Positions 1-7,422 are shown, counted from the first letter of the stretch. The stretch: DNA of 7,732 nucleotides from Acidobacteriota bacterium (GCA_026706225.1 JAPOZE010000328.1:1-7732), one strand, 5' to 3'. Notes: generated from the sequence alone by a model not told the origin. Translations and numbers: made by a program.

Positions 1-637
1 GAGCAACCTTTCGCGCTCATGGTTGATGAGTGTGTCTCCATGTAGCGTTGTCACCTGATTGTTGCTCTATGTGTTGTTGTGTGTGTTTGTGTTGCACCGT
101 GTACCGCTTCATATCCGCGTCTCTCCCAAGACCCGTCAACGGCTCCAGCGCCTCCGCTCCCAGCGGCACCTCAACCTCGGCTCCTGGCTGCGCACCGACG
201 GGCGATGAGGCTGTCAATGGGCATCGAAAATTGCAAGGTTTTGGGCACCGAAAGTGTCAGGGGCCGAGCGCTGACCCGTGGAGGGAGCGGAGCGACCGGA
301 GTGGGGCAGCGGGCCAGAGGCCGAGAGGGCAAGTCTGGAGGATGCTCACGACCCGATTTCTTCGATCCGAAGCGGGGGCTGCTTGACACCCCGCTCGACG
401 GTCCCGGAGGACCGTGGCCTCTACCCCCGATGTCCGACGCGTGGCTCCCCGGTTGCTCGCTGGTCGACGGTTTCGTGCGGAGTCAATCCGTAGCGATTCC
501 ACTTTCGACGCATCCATACACGGCCAGGAAGGTCCAGCGGAATCCGATTCAAAACGGTGGGTGTAATGAGGGGAACGGTAGCGCAATGGAATGTTTAAGT
601 GACTCATAGAAATAAGGTTATCGCACAACGCTCGGAA
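1..637. other. Gene-free stretch beside broken integrase, possible mobile-element debris
   Basis: No reading frame here resembles a protein family I recognise. The open frames on both strands are arginine-, serine- and proline-rich and look like chance frames in GC-rich DNA. The stretch begins where integrase homology stops (about 638). The bases next to the junction (about 575-637) are visibly richer in A and T than the integrase, and positions 70-96 are a G/T-rich low-complexity run. A hairpin lies at 398-415. The simplest inference is that this is part of an insertion or a rearranged segment that replaced the integrase 3' half. Its outer end lies beyond the window, so no element boundary or target duplication can be shown. 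Confidence 0.45.
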
Positions 638-1231
638 GTCGAGCCTGTACTCCATCGCTACGGCCCATTCCAGGACCGCACGCAGGCGCAGGCGCACCCG
701 CCGGGCCGTGTCCGCCTTCCGGTGCCAGATGGGCGTGAGGATCTCAAGCACGTCGGCGCTGGTGACCTCGGAGACCGGCACCTTGCCGATGCGCGGGAAG
801 GCCACCCGCCTCAGGCTCGCCAGCCACTCCTGGGCGTGTTTCCGGTTGCGCCAGCCGGCCTGCTTCTGTTCCAGCACAAGCGAGGCAGCTTCGGCAAAGG
901 TGGGGATGCCCTCTGAGCGTCGCTTCTCCGCCAGAGGGTCTCCGCCCTGGCGGGCGAGCTTGCGGTTGGCGAGGGCCATCTCCCGGGCCTCGGCCAGGGG
1001 GACCAGGGCGAGGGGGCCGAGTCCGAGCTCACGGCGGCGGCCACGGATGACGAGGCGTTGAATCCAGCTGCGGGTTCCGGTAGGCTGGACGAAGAGGTAG
1101 AGGCCGTTGCCGTCGGCGTGTCTTCCGGGCGGAGCGGAGCGAAGAAAAGAGGCCGAAAGGGCCTTTTCGGGATGGCGGCCCTTATGTTTCGTCCTGGTTA
1201 GCAGTCGGGCGGAGTCGTTTACAGCAACCAT
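257..1231 (-). pseudogene. Truncated tyrosine-recombinase integrase (N-terminal domains only)
   Basis: The reading frame starts at an ATG at 1231 and runs 324 codons, but only residues 1 to about 198 (genomic 638-1231) look like an integrase. Residues 14-105 match the Arm-type DNA-binding domain of P4/DUF4102-like integrases, including the block around GNGLYLFVQPTG (41-52) and RELGLGPLALVPLAEARE (67-84). Residues 110-196 match the core-binding (SAM-like) domain, ending at LEWAVAMEYR. Family members then continue with a D-N-P-C type motif and a catalytic domain of about 200 residues carrying Arg, HxxR and the nucleophilic Tyr. Here the frame turns into arginine-rich, unrelated sequence and the catalytic domain is absent from the window. 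The gene therefore cannot encode an active recombinase. The remnant marks a former genomic island or prophage. The family is common in alpha- and gammaproteobacterial islands, so horizontal origin is likely. Confidence 0.85.
398..415. repeat. Inverted repeat (7-bp arms, 4-nt loop)
   Basis: ACGGTCC (398-404) and GGACCGT (409-415) are perfect complements around CGGA. It lies in the unexplained left segment. No T-run follows on either strand, so it is not a standard terminator. It may be part of a mobile-element end or a chance GC-rich fold. Confidence 0.4.
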
Positions 1232-1327
1232 TCCCCCCTTATCTGGGGGATGGCAGTGGATTGCATGGGATGATTCAAGAGGGCACAGCCGCTGGAGTAT
1301 AGAGATAAACTACTGATAAAAAACACA
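1232..1327. promoter_or_regulatory. Divergent intergenic region between integrase remnant and apbE
   Basis: This is a short, relatively AT-rich gap between divergent genes. On the plus strand a weak sigma70-like pair is TTCAAG (1275-1280), a 17-bp spacer and TATAGA (1298-1303), which would give apbE a short leader. On the minus strand TATACT (1301-1296) is a good -10 for the integrase but has no convincing -35. Next to the integrase ATG, TCCCCC (1232-1237) and GGGGGA (1245-1250) form an inverted repeat that overlaps its Shine-Dalgarno-like AAGGGGGG. No tRNA 3' end or attachment-site core is recognisable. Confidence 0.35.
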
Positions 1328-2437
1328 TTGTTGGCCGGTCATGCCGGCCGGCGGGCGCGGCGTCCCGCCTCCGCGTCCGGGTTTCTCCTGCTGGTCCTGC
1401 TGACGGCCGCAACGGGATGCCGGCCATCTGATTCCACCCGGGAATTCCGCTTCCAGGGCAGCAGCATGGGAACCACTTTCGAGGTGAAAGTGGTGGCCTC
1501 CCCGTTCCCGGAACAGCAGCAGGAGGCGGTGCGCGAGGCCATTCAGTTGCAACTGCAGGATGTCGACGGCAAGATGTCGACCTACCGGGAAGCCTCCGAG
1601 ATCTCCCGGCTGAACCGCTCGCGGGAAACCACTCCCCATGCGGTGTCCCGGGAAACCTTCACGGTGCTGGCGGAAGCCCAAAGAATCAGCCGGGTGACCG
1701 GAGGAGCCTTCGACATTACGGTTGGCCCCCTGGTCAATGCCTGGGGGTTCGGACCTGCGCCTCACCCCGCATCGCCCCCGGCGGCCGACGAGATCGAGCA
1801 GTTGAAGTTGCGAAGCGGATGGGCCAAAATAGAACTGAATTCCCGGGATTCCACCATTCTCAAGCAGGAGCCGGCCCTCACCCTGGATCTCTCGGCAATC
1901 GCCAAGGGGTATGCCGTGGACAGGCTCTCGGACGTGCTGGCCGAAATGAACCTCACCAGGCACATGGTGGAACTGGGAGGCGAGGTGAGAACCAGCGGCC
2001 GCAATGCCGGCGGAAAGCCCTGGCGCATTGCCATTGAGAAACCGGTTTCCGGGGGCAGGGTTTTCCAACGGATCCTTCCCCTGGAGAACCTGGCCGTGGC
2101 CACCTCGGGAGACTACCGAAATTTTCGCCAGGCGGAGGACGGACACCTCTCCCACACCATCGATCCCAGGACGGGCCGACCGGTGAGGCACGAGCTGGCC
2201 TCCGTCAGCGTGGTGGACGCTTCCTGCATGCGGGCCGACGGCTATGCCACGGCCCTGATGGTCTTGGGGGAAGACGACGGCTATCGCCTGGCGCTCGAGC
2301 AGGAACTGGCGGCGCTGTTTCTGGTGCGGACCCGCGAGGGATCGTTCCGGGAGAGGGAGACGCCGGCCTTCCGGCGTCTATTCGGGACCAAGCCTTCAGG
2401 GATGGCTCCGGACGCAGAAAGGGAGAGTGGATCGTGA
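1328..2437 (+). CDS. apbE: FAD:protein FMN transferase (ApbE family lipoprotein)
   Basis: ApbE enzymes use Mg2+ and FAD to attach FMN through a phosphoester bond to Thr/Ser residues of extracytoplasmic proteins such as NqrB, NqrC and RnfG. The 369-residue product opens with an Arg-rich n-region, a hydrophobic stretch (19-28) and a lipobox-like A-T-G-C, so Cys31 is the likely lipidated residue of an outer-facing lipoprotein. Family landmarks follow in order: MGTTFEV (47-53), MSTYREASEISRLN (83-96), GGAFDITVGPLVNAWGFG (125-142), LDLSAIAKGYAVDRL (186-200), ELGGEV (215-220), ATSGDYRNF (258-266), SHTIDPRTGRPV (275-286) and the Mg-site region RADGYATALMVLG (302-314). Length is normal for the family. 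The start is uncertain: TTG at 1328 or 1331 are the only suitable codons before the signal sequence, there is no clear Shine-Dalgarno, and the frame is open back to 1274. The stop overlaps the GTG start of nqrM by 4 bp, implying translational coupling and a shared role in Na+-NQR maturation. Confidence 0.93.
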   Translation: MLAGHAGRRARRPASASGFLLLVLLTAATGCRPSDSTREFRFQGSSMGTTFEVKVVASPFPEQQQEAVREAIQLQLQDVDGKMSTYREASEISRLNRSRETTPHAVSRETFTVLAEAQRISRVTGGAFDITVGPLVNAWGFGPAPHPASPPAADEIEQLKLRSGWAKIELNSRDSTILKQEPALTLDLSAIAKGYAVDRLSDVLAEMNLTRHMVELGGEVRTSGRNAGGKPWRIAIEKPVSGGRVFQRILPLENLAVATSGDYRNFRQAEDGHLSHTIDPRTGRPVRHELASVSVVDASCMRADGYATALMVLGEDDGYRLALEQELAALFLVRTREGSFRERETPAFRRLFGTKPSGMAPDAERESGS

Positions 2438-2631
2438 GTCTTTTTCTTGTCACGCTGGTTGTGGTGGGCGTGGTCATGGTCCTGATGGCGGTGGGTCTCT
2501 TCTTCAAGAGACCCTGCCTGCGCGGTTCCTGCGGGGGGCCCGACATCCTGGACTCCAAAGGAGAGTCTCTCACCTGCGCCGCCTGCCCCCGCCGGCGATC
2601 CCTCCCGGCGGAGGAGGACCCTTCTGCTTGA
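2434..2631 (+). CDS. nqrM: NqrM, (Na+)-NQR maturation protein
   Basis: This 65-residue product matches the NqrM (DUF539) pattern: one N-terminal membrane helix (about residues 3-23), a short basic turn, then a Cys-rich tail with C28, C33 in the GSCGG signature, and C48/C51 in a CxxC pair. In Vibrio-type bacteria NqrM is a small membrane protein needed to assemble Na+-NQR, probably by supplying iron to the cluster or iron site between NqrD and NqrE. The start is GTG at 2434, preceded by a GGGAGAG Shine-Dalgarno and overlapping the apbE stop codon. In many genomes nqrM lies beside apbE at the end of the nqrABCDEF operon. Here both are present without the structural genes in view. The C-terminal tail after residue 55 is acidic and not conserved. 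Identification rests on the helix, the GSCGG motif and the neighbour. Confidence 0.88.
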   Translation: MSLFLVTLVVVGVVMVLMAVGLFFKRPCLRGSCGGPDILDSKGESLTCAACPRRRSLPAEEDPSA

Positions 2632-2680
2632 CCCGGCCCCCTTCCCCACCCTTGGCGCATCCCTCTCGACCCTCCTCCAA

Positions 2681-2720
2681 CGCCTTCGTGGTCCTTCGTC
2701 GTTCTTCGTGTGCCTTCGTG
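2681..2720. repeat. Four-copy 10-bp tandem repeat, consensus NNCCTTCGTG
   Basis: Units at 2681-2690, 2691-2700, 2701-2710 and 2711-2720 each carry an eight-base core close to CCTTCGTG (CACGAAGG on the minus strand) at exact 10-bp spacing. The four cores are CCTTCGTG, CCTTCGTC, TCTTCGTG and CCTTCGTG. The block lies in the 97-bp gap between the convergent nqrM and ilvD genes and ends 8 bp before the ilvD stop codon. Similar CACGAAGG-type repeats occur between genes in several environmental phyla (general knowledge), and their function is unknown. No U-tract accompanies it, so it is not a recognisable terminator. Confidence 0.75.
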
Positions 2721-2728
2721 GATCCCTT

Positions 2729-4411
<1,683 letters not shown>

Positions 4412-4528
4412 GCAATACCTCCGCAATCAAGAGAATTTCCGGCCGAAACTGCCGGTATCGGGGTGAGGTCCGGCCGGGATCGAGTTTCCGATCGCCAAGC
4501 CGGTGGGACTGACGGTTTCACGGGCAGA

Positions 4529-5179
4529 TCAGCGGCGCCGCAGCAGAATATAGAGAGCTCCGCCGCCCCCGTCCGCAAGACGAGCCGAGGCGTAGGCGAT
4601 GACGTGACGGCTCATGCGCCGCGTGTCCAGCCATCTCGACAGCTTGTCCTTCAATGTCGGCTTTCCTTCCCGCGAGTGGTTTCCCCGACCGTGAACCACG
4701 CGAACACAACCGTGGCCCCGCTTGAGGCTGGAATGGATGAAATCCTCGAACGCCTTCCTGGCCTCGGCGGCGACCATTCCGTGGAGATCGAGGTGGGCCT
4801 GCACCGAAAAACGCCCCTTTCTCAGGCCGCCGATCCAGCGGCGGCCCTCGGGATGCGGCGTCCCCTCCAGGTATTCTCCACTCATGGTCAAGTCGAAACG
4901 CCCTTTCCCCGAGACAAACTCCTGCAGCAAGCGCAGCCCTTCTTCCTCGTCGTCGATGGGGTCCGGGATCTCCAGTGCCGGGGTCGAACGGGATGGAACG
5001 GAACTCCAACCCAGGGGAACGACATCCCGCATGGACCGGGCGAACAGTTCGCCGTCGCTGAGAGTCTCGGGCAATCCACCCGGGGCCTTGGGCTTTTCCG
5101 GGACCCCCTTGGGGGATCGCGGACGACTCCGAGCCAATTCGGCAAAGGACTTGAAGGCTCGAAAAGCGGGCGTCTTCAT
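4529..5179 (-). CDS. Smr-domain protein (Smr/MutS family, SmrA-like)
   Basis: The 216-residue product ends in a Smr domain: LDLHG (130-134), VVHGRG (161-166) and a glycine-rich GGGGALYILL (204-213) before the basic C-terminus. Standalone Smr proteins are nucleases or nucleic-acid-binding proteins; some cut mRNA at collided ribosomes, others act on branched DNA, so the substrate here cannot be read from sequence. Residues 1-60 are basic, proline-rich and probably flexible. Residues about 75-125 contain an acidic stretch and the FDLTMSGEYLEG segment, which recurs in front of the domain in related proteins and is probably part of the family architecture. There is no MutS ATPase. The ATG at 5179 was chosen because it begins the basic N-terminus; an upstream in-frame TTG at 5248 is less likely. 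The ribosome-binding site (GAAGG about 9 nt upstream) is weak. It sits 87 bp after the coiled-coil gene and 117 bp before ilvD on the same strand. Confidence 0.85.
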   Translation of the reverse strand: MKTPAFRAFKSFAELARSRPRSPKGVPEKPKAPGGLPETLSDGELFARSMRDVVPLGWSSVPSRSTPALEIPDPIDDEEEGLRLLQEFVSGKGRFDLTMSGEYLEGTPHPEGRRWIGGLRKGRFSVQAHLDLHGMVAAEARKAFEDFIHSSLKRGHGCVRVVHGRGNHSREGKPTLKDKLSRWLDTRRMSRHVIAYASARLADGGGGALYILLRRR

Positions 5180-5266
5180 GGGATGGATGCCTTCGAGGCA
5201 GGCAGAGTAATCACTCAACCCCGAGGTTGAAGGAAACGGCTGGGGCAAATTCCAGGGGCGATCGGT

Positions 5267-5809
5267 TCAATTCCGGGCAGCGGACCGATTCAAGAGCGCC
5301 AGTTGTTCCTCGAGCAGCTCCAGTTCCCGATCCACGGCCGACAGGACCTGCTTCCGCTCGGCGGCCCTGGCCTCCCGCGGGTTGCCGGCGTACTCCCCAA
5401 GCAGCAGGACCTTTTGCAGCAGCAGCTCCCTGAGCCGGCCCCTCAACAACCGGCGCGACCTGTCCAGATCCGGCAAGCCGTTCTTCAGGAACCCGTTCAA
5501 CTTCGCCTGGACCTCGTTACCCTGCCGGCGAAGGCGCTGCAGCCGCTCGCGGCCCTGGGCCGTCAGCAACCCCGGCTCCCCGCTATCGGCCAAGGGTGCC
5601 GCCGGCTGATTCGGCACCACCGACGCAGCCCGTTGGCCGGTCCCAGCGACCGCTGGAGACGCCCTGCTCTCCCTTTGCCAGGCTCTGAGGAACAGCAGCA
5701 CTCCGACGATCAGAGCCGCGCTGACCGCCAGCGCGATCTTCATGATCAGCGCGATCCTGCGCCTCTGAGGACAGAACAGGCACTGCGCGGGTTGGCTCAA
5801 CTCGATCAT
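5267..5809 (-). CDS. Membrane-anchored coiled-coil protein of unknown function
   Basis: I do not recognise a family. From the ATG at 5809 the 180-residue product has a short N-terminal segment with a CxxC pair (C10, C13) and three Arg (16-18), one membrane helix (about 20-41), a flexible Ala/Pro/Gly/Ser linker (about 45-80), and a long Leu/Arg/Glu-rich helical region (82-176) with heptad-like leucines that is likely a coiled coil. The basic residues before the helix predict that the C-terminal helix lies outside the cytoplasm. An alternative start at the in-frame ATG at 5743 (residue 23) would remove the CxxC and begin directly with MKIALAVSAALIVG, resembling a signal anchor. Neither start has a strong Shine-Dalgarno; a promoter-like pair at 5846-5875 favours the longer form. 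The sequence resembles small periplasmic-facing scaffold or sensor proteins only in general composition. Confidence 0.6.
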   Translation of the reverse strand: MIELSQPAQCLFCPQRRRIALIMKIALAVSAALIVGVLLFLRAWQRESRASPAVAGTGQRAASVVPNQPAAPLADSGEPGLLTAQGRERLQRLRRQGNEVQAKLNGFLKNGLPDLDRSRRLLRGRLRELLLQKVLLLGEYAGNPREARAAERKQVLSAVDRELELLEEQLALLNRSAARN

Positions 5810-5845
5810 CGGCGCCGGGACAGGAGGGAGGGCTCGACCGGGGCC

Positions 5846-5875
5846 ATTTTACGCCAGAACCGGACCGTGGGTAAA
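5846..5875 (-). promoter_or_regulatory. Candidate sigma70 promoter for the coiled-coil gene
   Basis: On the minus strand TTTACC (5875-5870) and TAAAAT (5851-5846) are separated by 18 bp. They match 4/6 and 5/6 of the consensus -35 and -10. The predicted transcript would begin about 30 nt before the ATG at 5809. This rests on consensus matching only. Confidence 0.35.
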
Positions 5876-5954
5876 CCGACAGCAGAGGGAGCGGCGGCGG
5901 CGGGCTGAATCCACACCAGCCTTGGCGGGATAACGGGTCCATCGCATGACAGAC

Positions 5955-5975
5955 GGGCAACCCCAGGGGTTGCCC
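5955..5975. repeat. Perfect 21-bp palindrome between two unknown genes
   Basis: GGGCAACCCC (5955-5964) and GGGGTTGCCC (5966-5975) are exact complements around a single A. As RNA it would form a stem of about 8 bp with a 5-nt loop. It lies about 100 bp beyond the stop of the 6072-6482 gene. It could end that transcript, but it lacks a following U-run on either strand, so the choice between U-less terminator, protein-binding site and dispersed repeat is open. Confidence 0.55.
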
Positions 5976-6071
5976 CGACGATGGAGGATGCGGCAGGGCG
6001 TTTGAATCGTTGACAGCGATGGAACAGGTGCAGGGGCCTCCCCTCTGGACGCCCATTGCGGGAATGACCGA

Positions 6072-6482
6072 TCAGGCTGCTTCCAGGTCTTCGGAGATGA
6101 CCGGCGGCTCTCCCCAATGCGGACCATAGAGCTGAAGCAAACGGGAGGTCGTCTTCTCGAACCCGTTCAGGTAGGCGCCCTGCAGAAAACGTCGGTTCTG
6201 CCGAGCCCCGGGAACACCCAGAGTCTCCAGGTAGTGGCTGCGGAGAATCCGGCGAATTTCCCGTTCCAGCAGGTCGGAAAAACCAGGGATCCGAGAATCC
6301 GCCGACGGCCCCTGCGTTTCCCGAATGATCTTCAATCGGGCTTCGATATCGCGGTGAATCTGGAAGGCCGCACCGGCGAACCCCCAGGCGATCAGCATCC
6401 CAAGAATCCGACGCTCTCTGTGAACCTTCTCTCGAAATCGGTCCAGCCATTCAGCCGTCTCCACCGGCAGTGTCGGTTCCAT
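6072..6482 (-). CDS. Small unknown protein downstream of lexA
   Basis: This 136-residue protein matches no family I recognise. The ATG at 6482 was chosen because AGGAGG (6493-6488) sits 5 nt upstream; an in-frame codon at 6509 lies upstream of that site and is rejected. Residues 12-25 are charged and probably helical. Residues 26-42 (from ILGML to AAFQI) are hydrophobic enough for one membrane-associated helix. Residues 43-85 are again charged and helical, with a short Pro/Ser-rich break at 58-66. The rest is a mixed segment containing QNRRFLQGAYLNGFEK (95-110) and an acidic tail. It follows lexA by 86 bp on the same strand with no obvious terminator or good promoter between, so co-transcription, and hence possible SOS control, is a reasonable inference. 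Its ribosome-binding site is buried in a hairpin. Confidence 0.65.
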   Translation of the reverse strand: MEPTLPVETAEWLDRFREKVHRERRILGMLIAWGFAGAAFQIHRDIEARLKIIRETQGPSADSRIPGFSDLLEREIRRILRSHYLETLGVPGARQNRRFLQGAYLNGFEKTTSRLLQLYGPHWGEPPVISEDLEAA

Positions 6483-6517
6483 GAAAACCTCCTGGTTTTC
6501 TTTTCTCAAATGAAAAC
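6483..6517 (-). promoter_or_regulatory. Shine-Dalgarno hairpin with a competing upstream pairing
   Basis: Read as mRNA, segment b GAAAACC (6500-6494) pairs with segment c GGTTTTC (6489-6483) around the loop AGGA. This places the AGGAGG Shine-Dalgarno partly in the loop and partly in the stem, directly before the ATG at 6482. An upstream segment a, GTTTTC (6517-6512), can pair with GAAAAC of b instead, which would release the Shine-Dalgarno. The a:b and b:c stems exclude each other. The stems are A/U-rich and short, so the switch is a hypothesis; the hairpin itself is directly visible. Confidence 0.45.
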
Positions 6518-6568
6518 TCCCTGAAGCCCCGAAGATCCTTCACCTGCCGTTCCCTCGGGATGCGCATA

Positions 6569-7177
6569 TCAGAATCGCCGGAAGACGCCGATCACCTTCC
6601 CAACGATCTCAACCTCATCCGCCCCCAGCTCGATGACCCGGTAGCGGGGGTTTTCCGGCTTCAGACGGATCTTTCCGTTCAATCGGTAGAAACGCTTCAA
6701 AGTGGCCTCGTCTCCGTTGACCCGAGCCACCACGATCTCTCCGTTTTCGGCCATGGGCTGCTTGCGAACCAGAACCATGTCCGCAGGCAGAATGTGAGCA
6801 TCGACCATGCTGTCCCCTTCCACCTTGAGCAGAAAGACGGTTTCGTCCCCGACCCATTCGCGAGGCAGGGGGATCGTCCCCTCCCGGTTCTCCTCGGCCA
6901 GAATCGGGAGGCCGGCCTGGATGCGTCCCAGCAGGGGCAGATCCACCACCCGCTCATTCTCCGAAACCCCTGCCAGGGGCACGTTGGCCCGCGACTTGGA
7001 AGGCTGATGGTCCAAATAGCCCTTGGCCCGCAGAACCTCGATGTGCTGCTGGATGGCCTGGGCCGACTTTCCCAGCGCCCGGGCCACCTCTCTCACCGAC
7101 GGAGGCAGTCCCTGACGGATGAAGTAGTCCTGAATATATTCGTACACCCGGCGCTGCTTTTCGGTTAACGCTCTCAT
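6569..7177 (-). CDS. lexA: LexA repressor (SOS regulator, self-cleaving)
   Basis: LexA represses DNA-damage genes until RecA filaments trigger its self-cleavage. The 202-residue product has normal length. It has an N-terminal winged helix-turn-helix: LTEKQRRVYEYIQDYF (4-19), then PPSVREVARALGKSAQAIQ (25-43) and the wing up to about 63. The cleavage site is Ala88-Gly89 in LLGRIQAGLP, the catalytic Ser is S123 in VEGDSMVDAHI, and the catalytic Lys is K161 in GDEATLKRF. All parts of the S24 peptidase dyad are present, so it should be active. The ATG at 7177 is chosen because GGAGG (7190-7186) is 8 nt upstream and the protein then begins at the family's usual N-terminus; the frame is open further upstream without homology. 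The recognition helix (about SAQAIQQHIEVL) differs from the more usual SSxSTVHRHLxxL type. Its own promoter carries a candidate operator. Confidence 0.96.
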   Translation of the reverse strand: MRALTEKQRRVYEYIQDYFIRQGLPPSVREVARALGKSAQAIQQHIEVLRAKGYLDHQPSKSRANVPLAGVSENERVVDLPLLGRIQAGLPILAEENREGTIPLPREWVGDETVFLLKVEGDSMVDAHILPADMVLVRKQPMAENGEIVVARVNGDEATLKRFYRLNGKIRLKPENPRYRVIELGADEVEIVGKVIGVFRRF

Positions 7178-7296
7178 GAGGCTGCCCTCCTGAAGGCCGG
7201 CACTGCCCCGCGGTCCTGGACATTCCTTTCGGCTGTCTGCAACAACGGGTGGCAGTGGTTGAGGCGGCAGCCACCCAATCCGGGCCACTCCAGAAT

Positions 7297-7328
7297 ACAG
7301 ACAAGCGTCAGCATAGACATCCGTCTAT
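7297..7328 (-). promoter_or_regulatory. Candidate tandem LexA operators
   Basis: ATAGACATCCGTCTAT (7313-7328) is a perfect 6-4-6 inverted repeat: ATAGAC, four bases, GTCTAT. Immediately next to it, ACAGACAAGCGTCAGC (7297-7312) repeats the core AGACAnnCGTC in register, 10 of 16 positions identical, although its outer bases do not pair. The perfect copy fills the spacer of the lexA promoter and overlaps its -10 box; the second overlaps the predicted transcription start. Position and symmetry fit an autorepression site. The sequence does not match the E. coli CTG-N10-CAG, the Gram-positive GAAC-N4-GTTC or the alphaproteobacterial GTTC-N7-GTTC boxes. Confidence 0.6.
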
Positions 7329-7338
7329 ATGTTGTCAA
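7310..7338 (-). promoter_or_regulatory. lexA promoter
   Basis: On the minus strand a consensus -35 TTGACA (7338-7333) is followed by exactly 17 bp and TATGCT (7315-7310), a 4/6 match to the -10. Transcription would start near 7302, about 125 nt before the lexA ATG. The overlapping palindrome would let a bound repressor block RNA polymerase. Confidence 0.65.
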
Positions 7339-7422
7339 GGGGAATTTTGTCTCGCCGGCACCGCTGCTTCCAGTTCCTCTCCGGAACCGTCATAATCGTT
7401 GTGGCCCCTCCGGCGACGGCTT

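Noticed and set aside
1..67. GAGCAAC (1-7) and GTTGCTC (61-67) form a 7-bp inverted repeat at the left edge.
   Set aside because: Short arms with a long spacer, one end fixed by the arbitrary window edge, and no gene between; easily chance.
600..637. Group II intron 5' end (a GTGCG string on the minus strand).
   Set aside because: The bases after it do not follow the usual intron pattern, and no domain V hairpin or reverse transcriptase is visible.
1232..1327. An attachment site or tRNA fragment next to the integrase start.
   Set aside because: No TpsiC-arm or acceptor-stem sequence and no duplicated core could be found within the window.
1310..2191. A minus-strand open frame of 293 codons opposite apbE.
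   Set aside because: apbE on the plus strand has full-length family motifs; the opposite frame has none.
5806..6450. A minus-strand open frame of 214 codons spanning the gap between the two unknown genes.
   Set aside because: It overlaps the 6072-6482 gene in another frame, is Pro/Ser/Arg-rich, and lacks a ribosome-binding site, whereas the 6482 start has AGGAGG.
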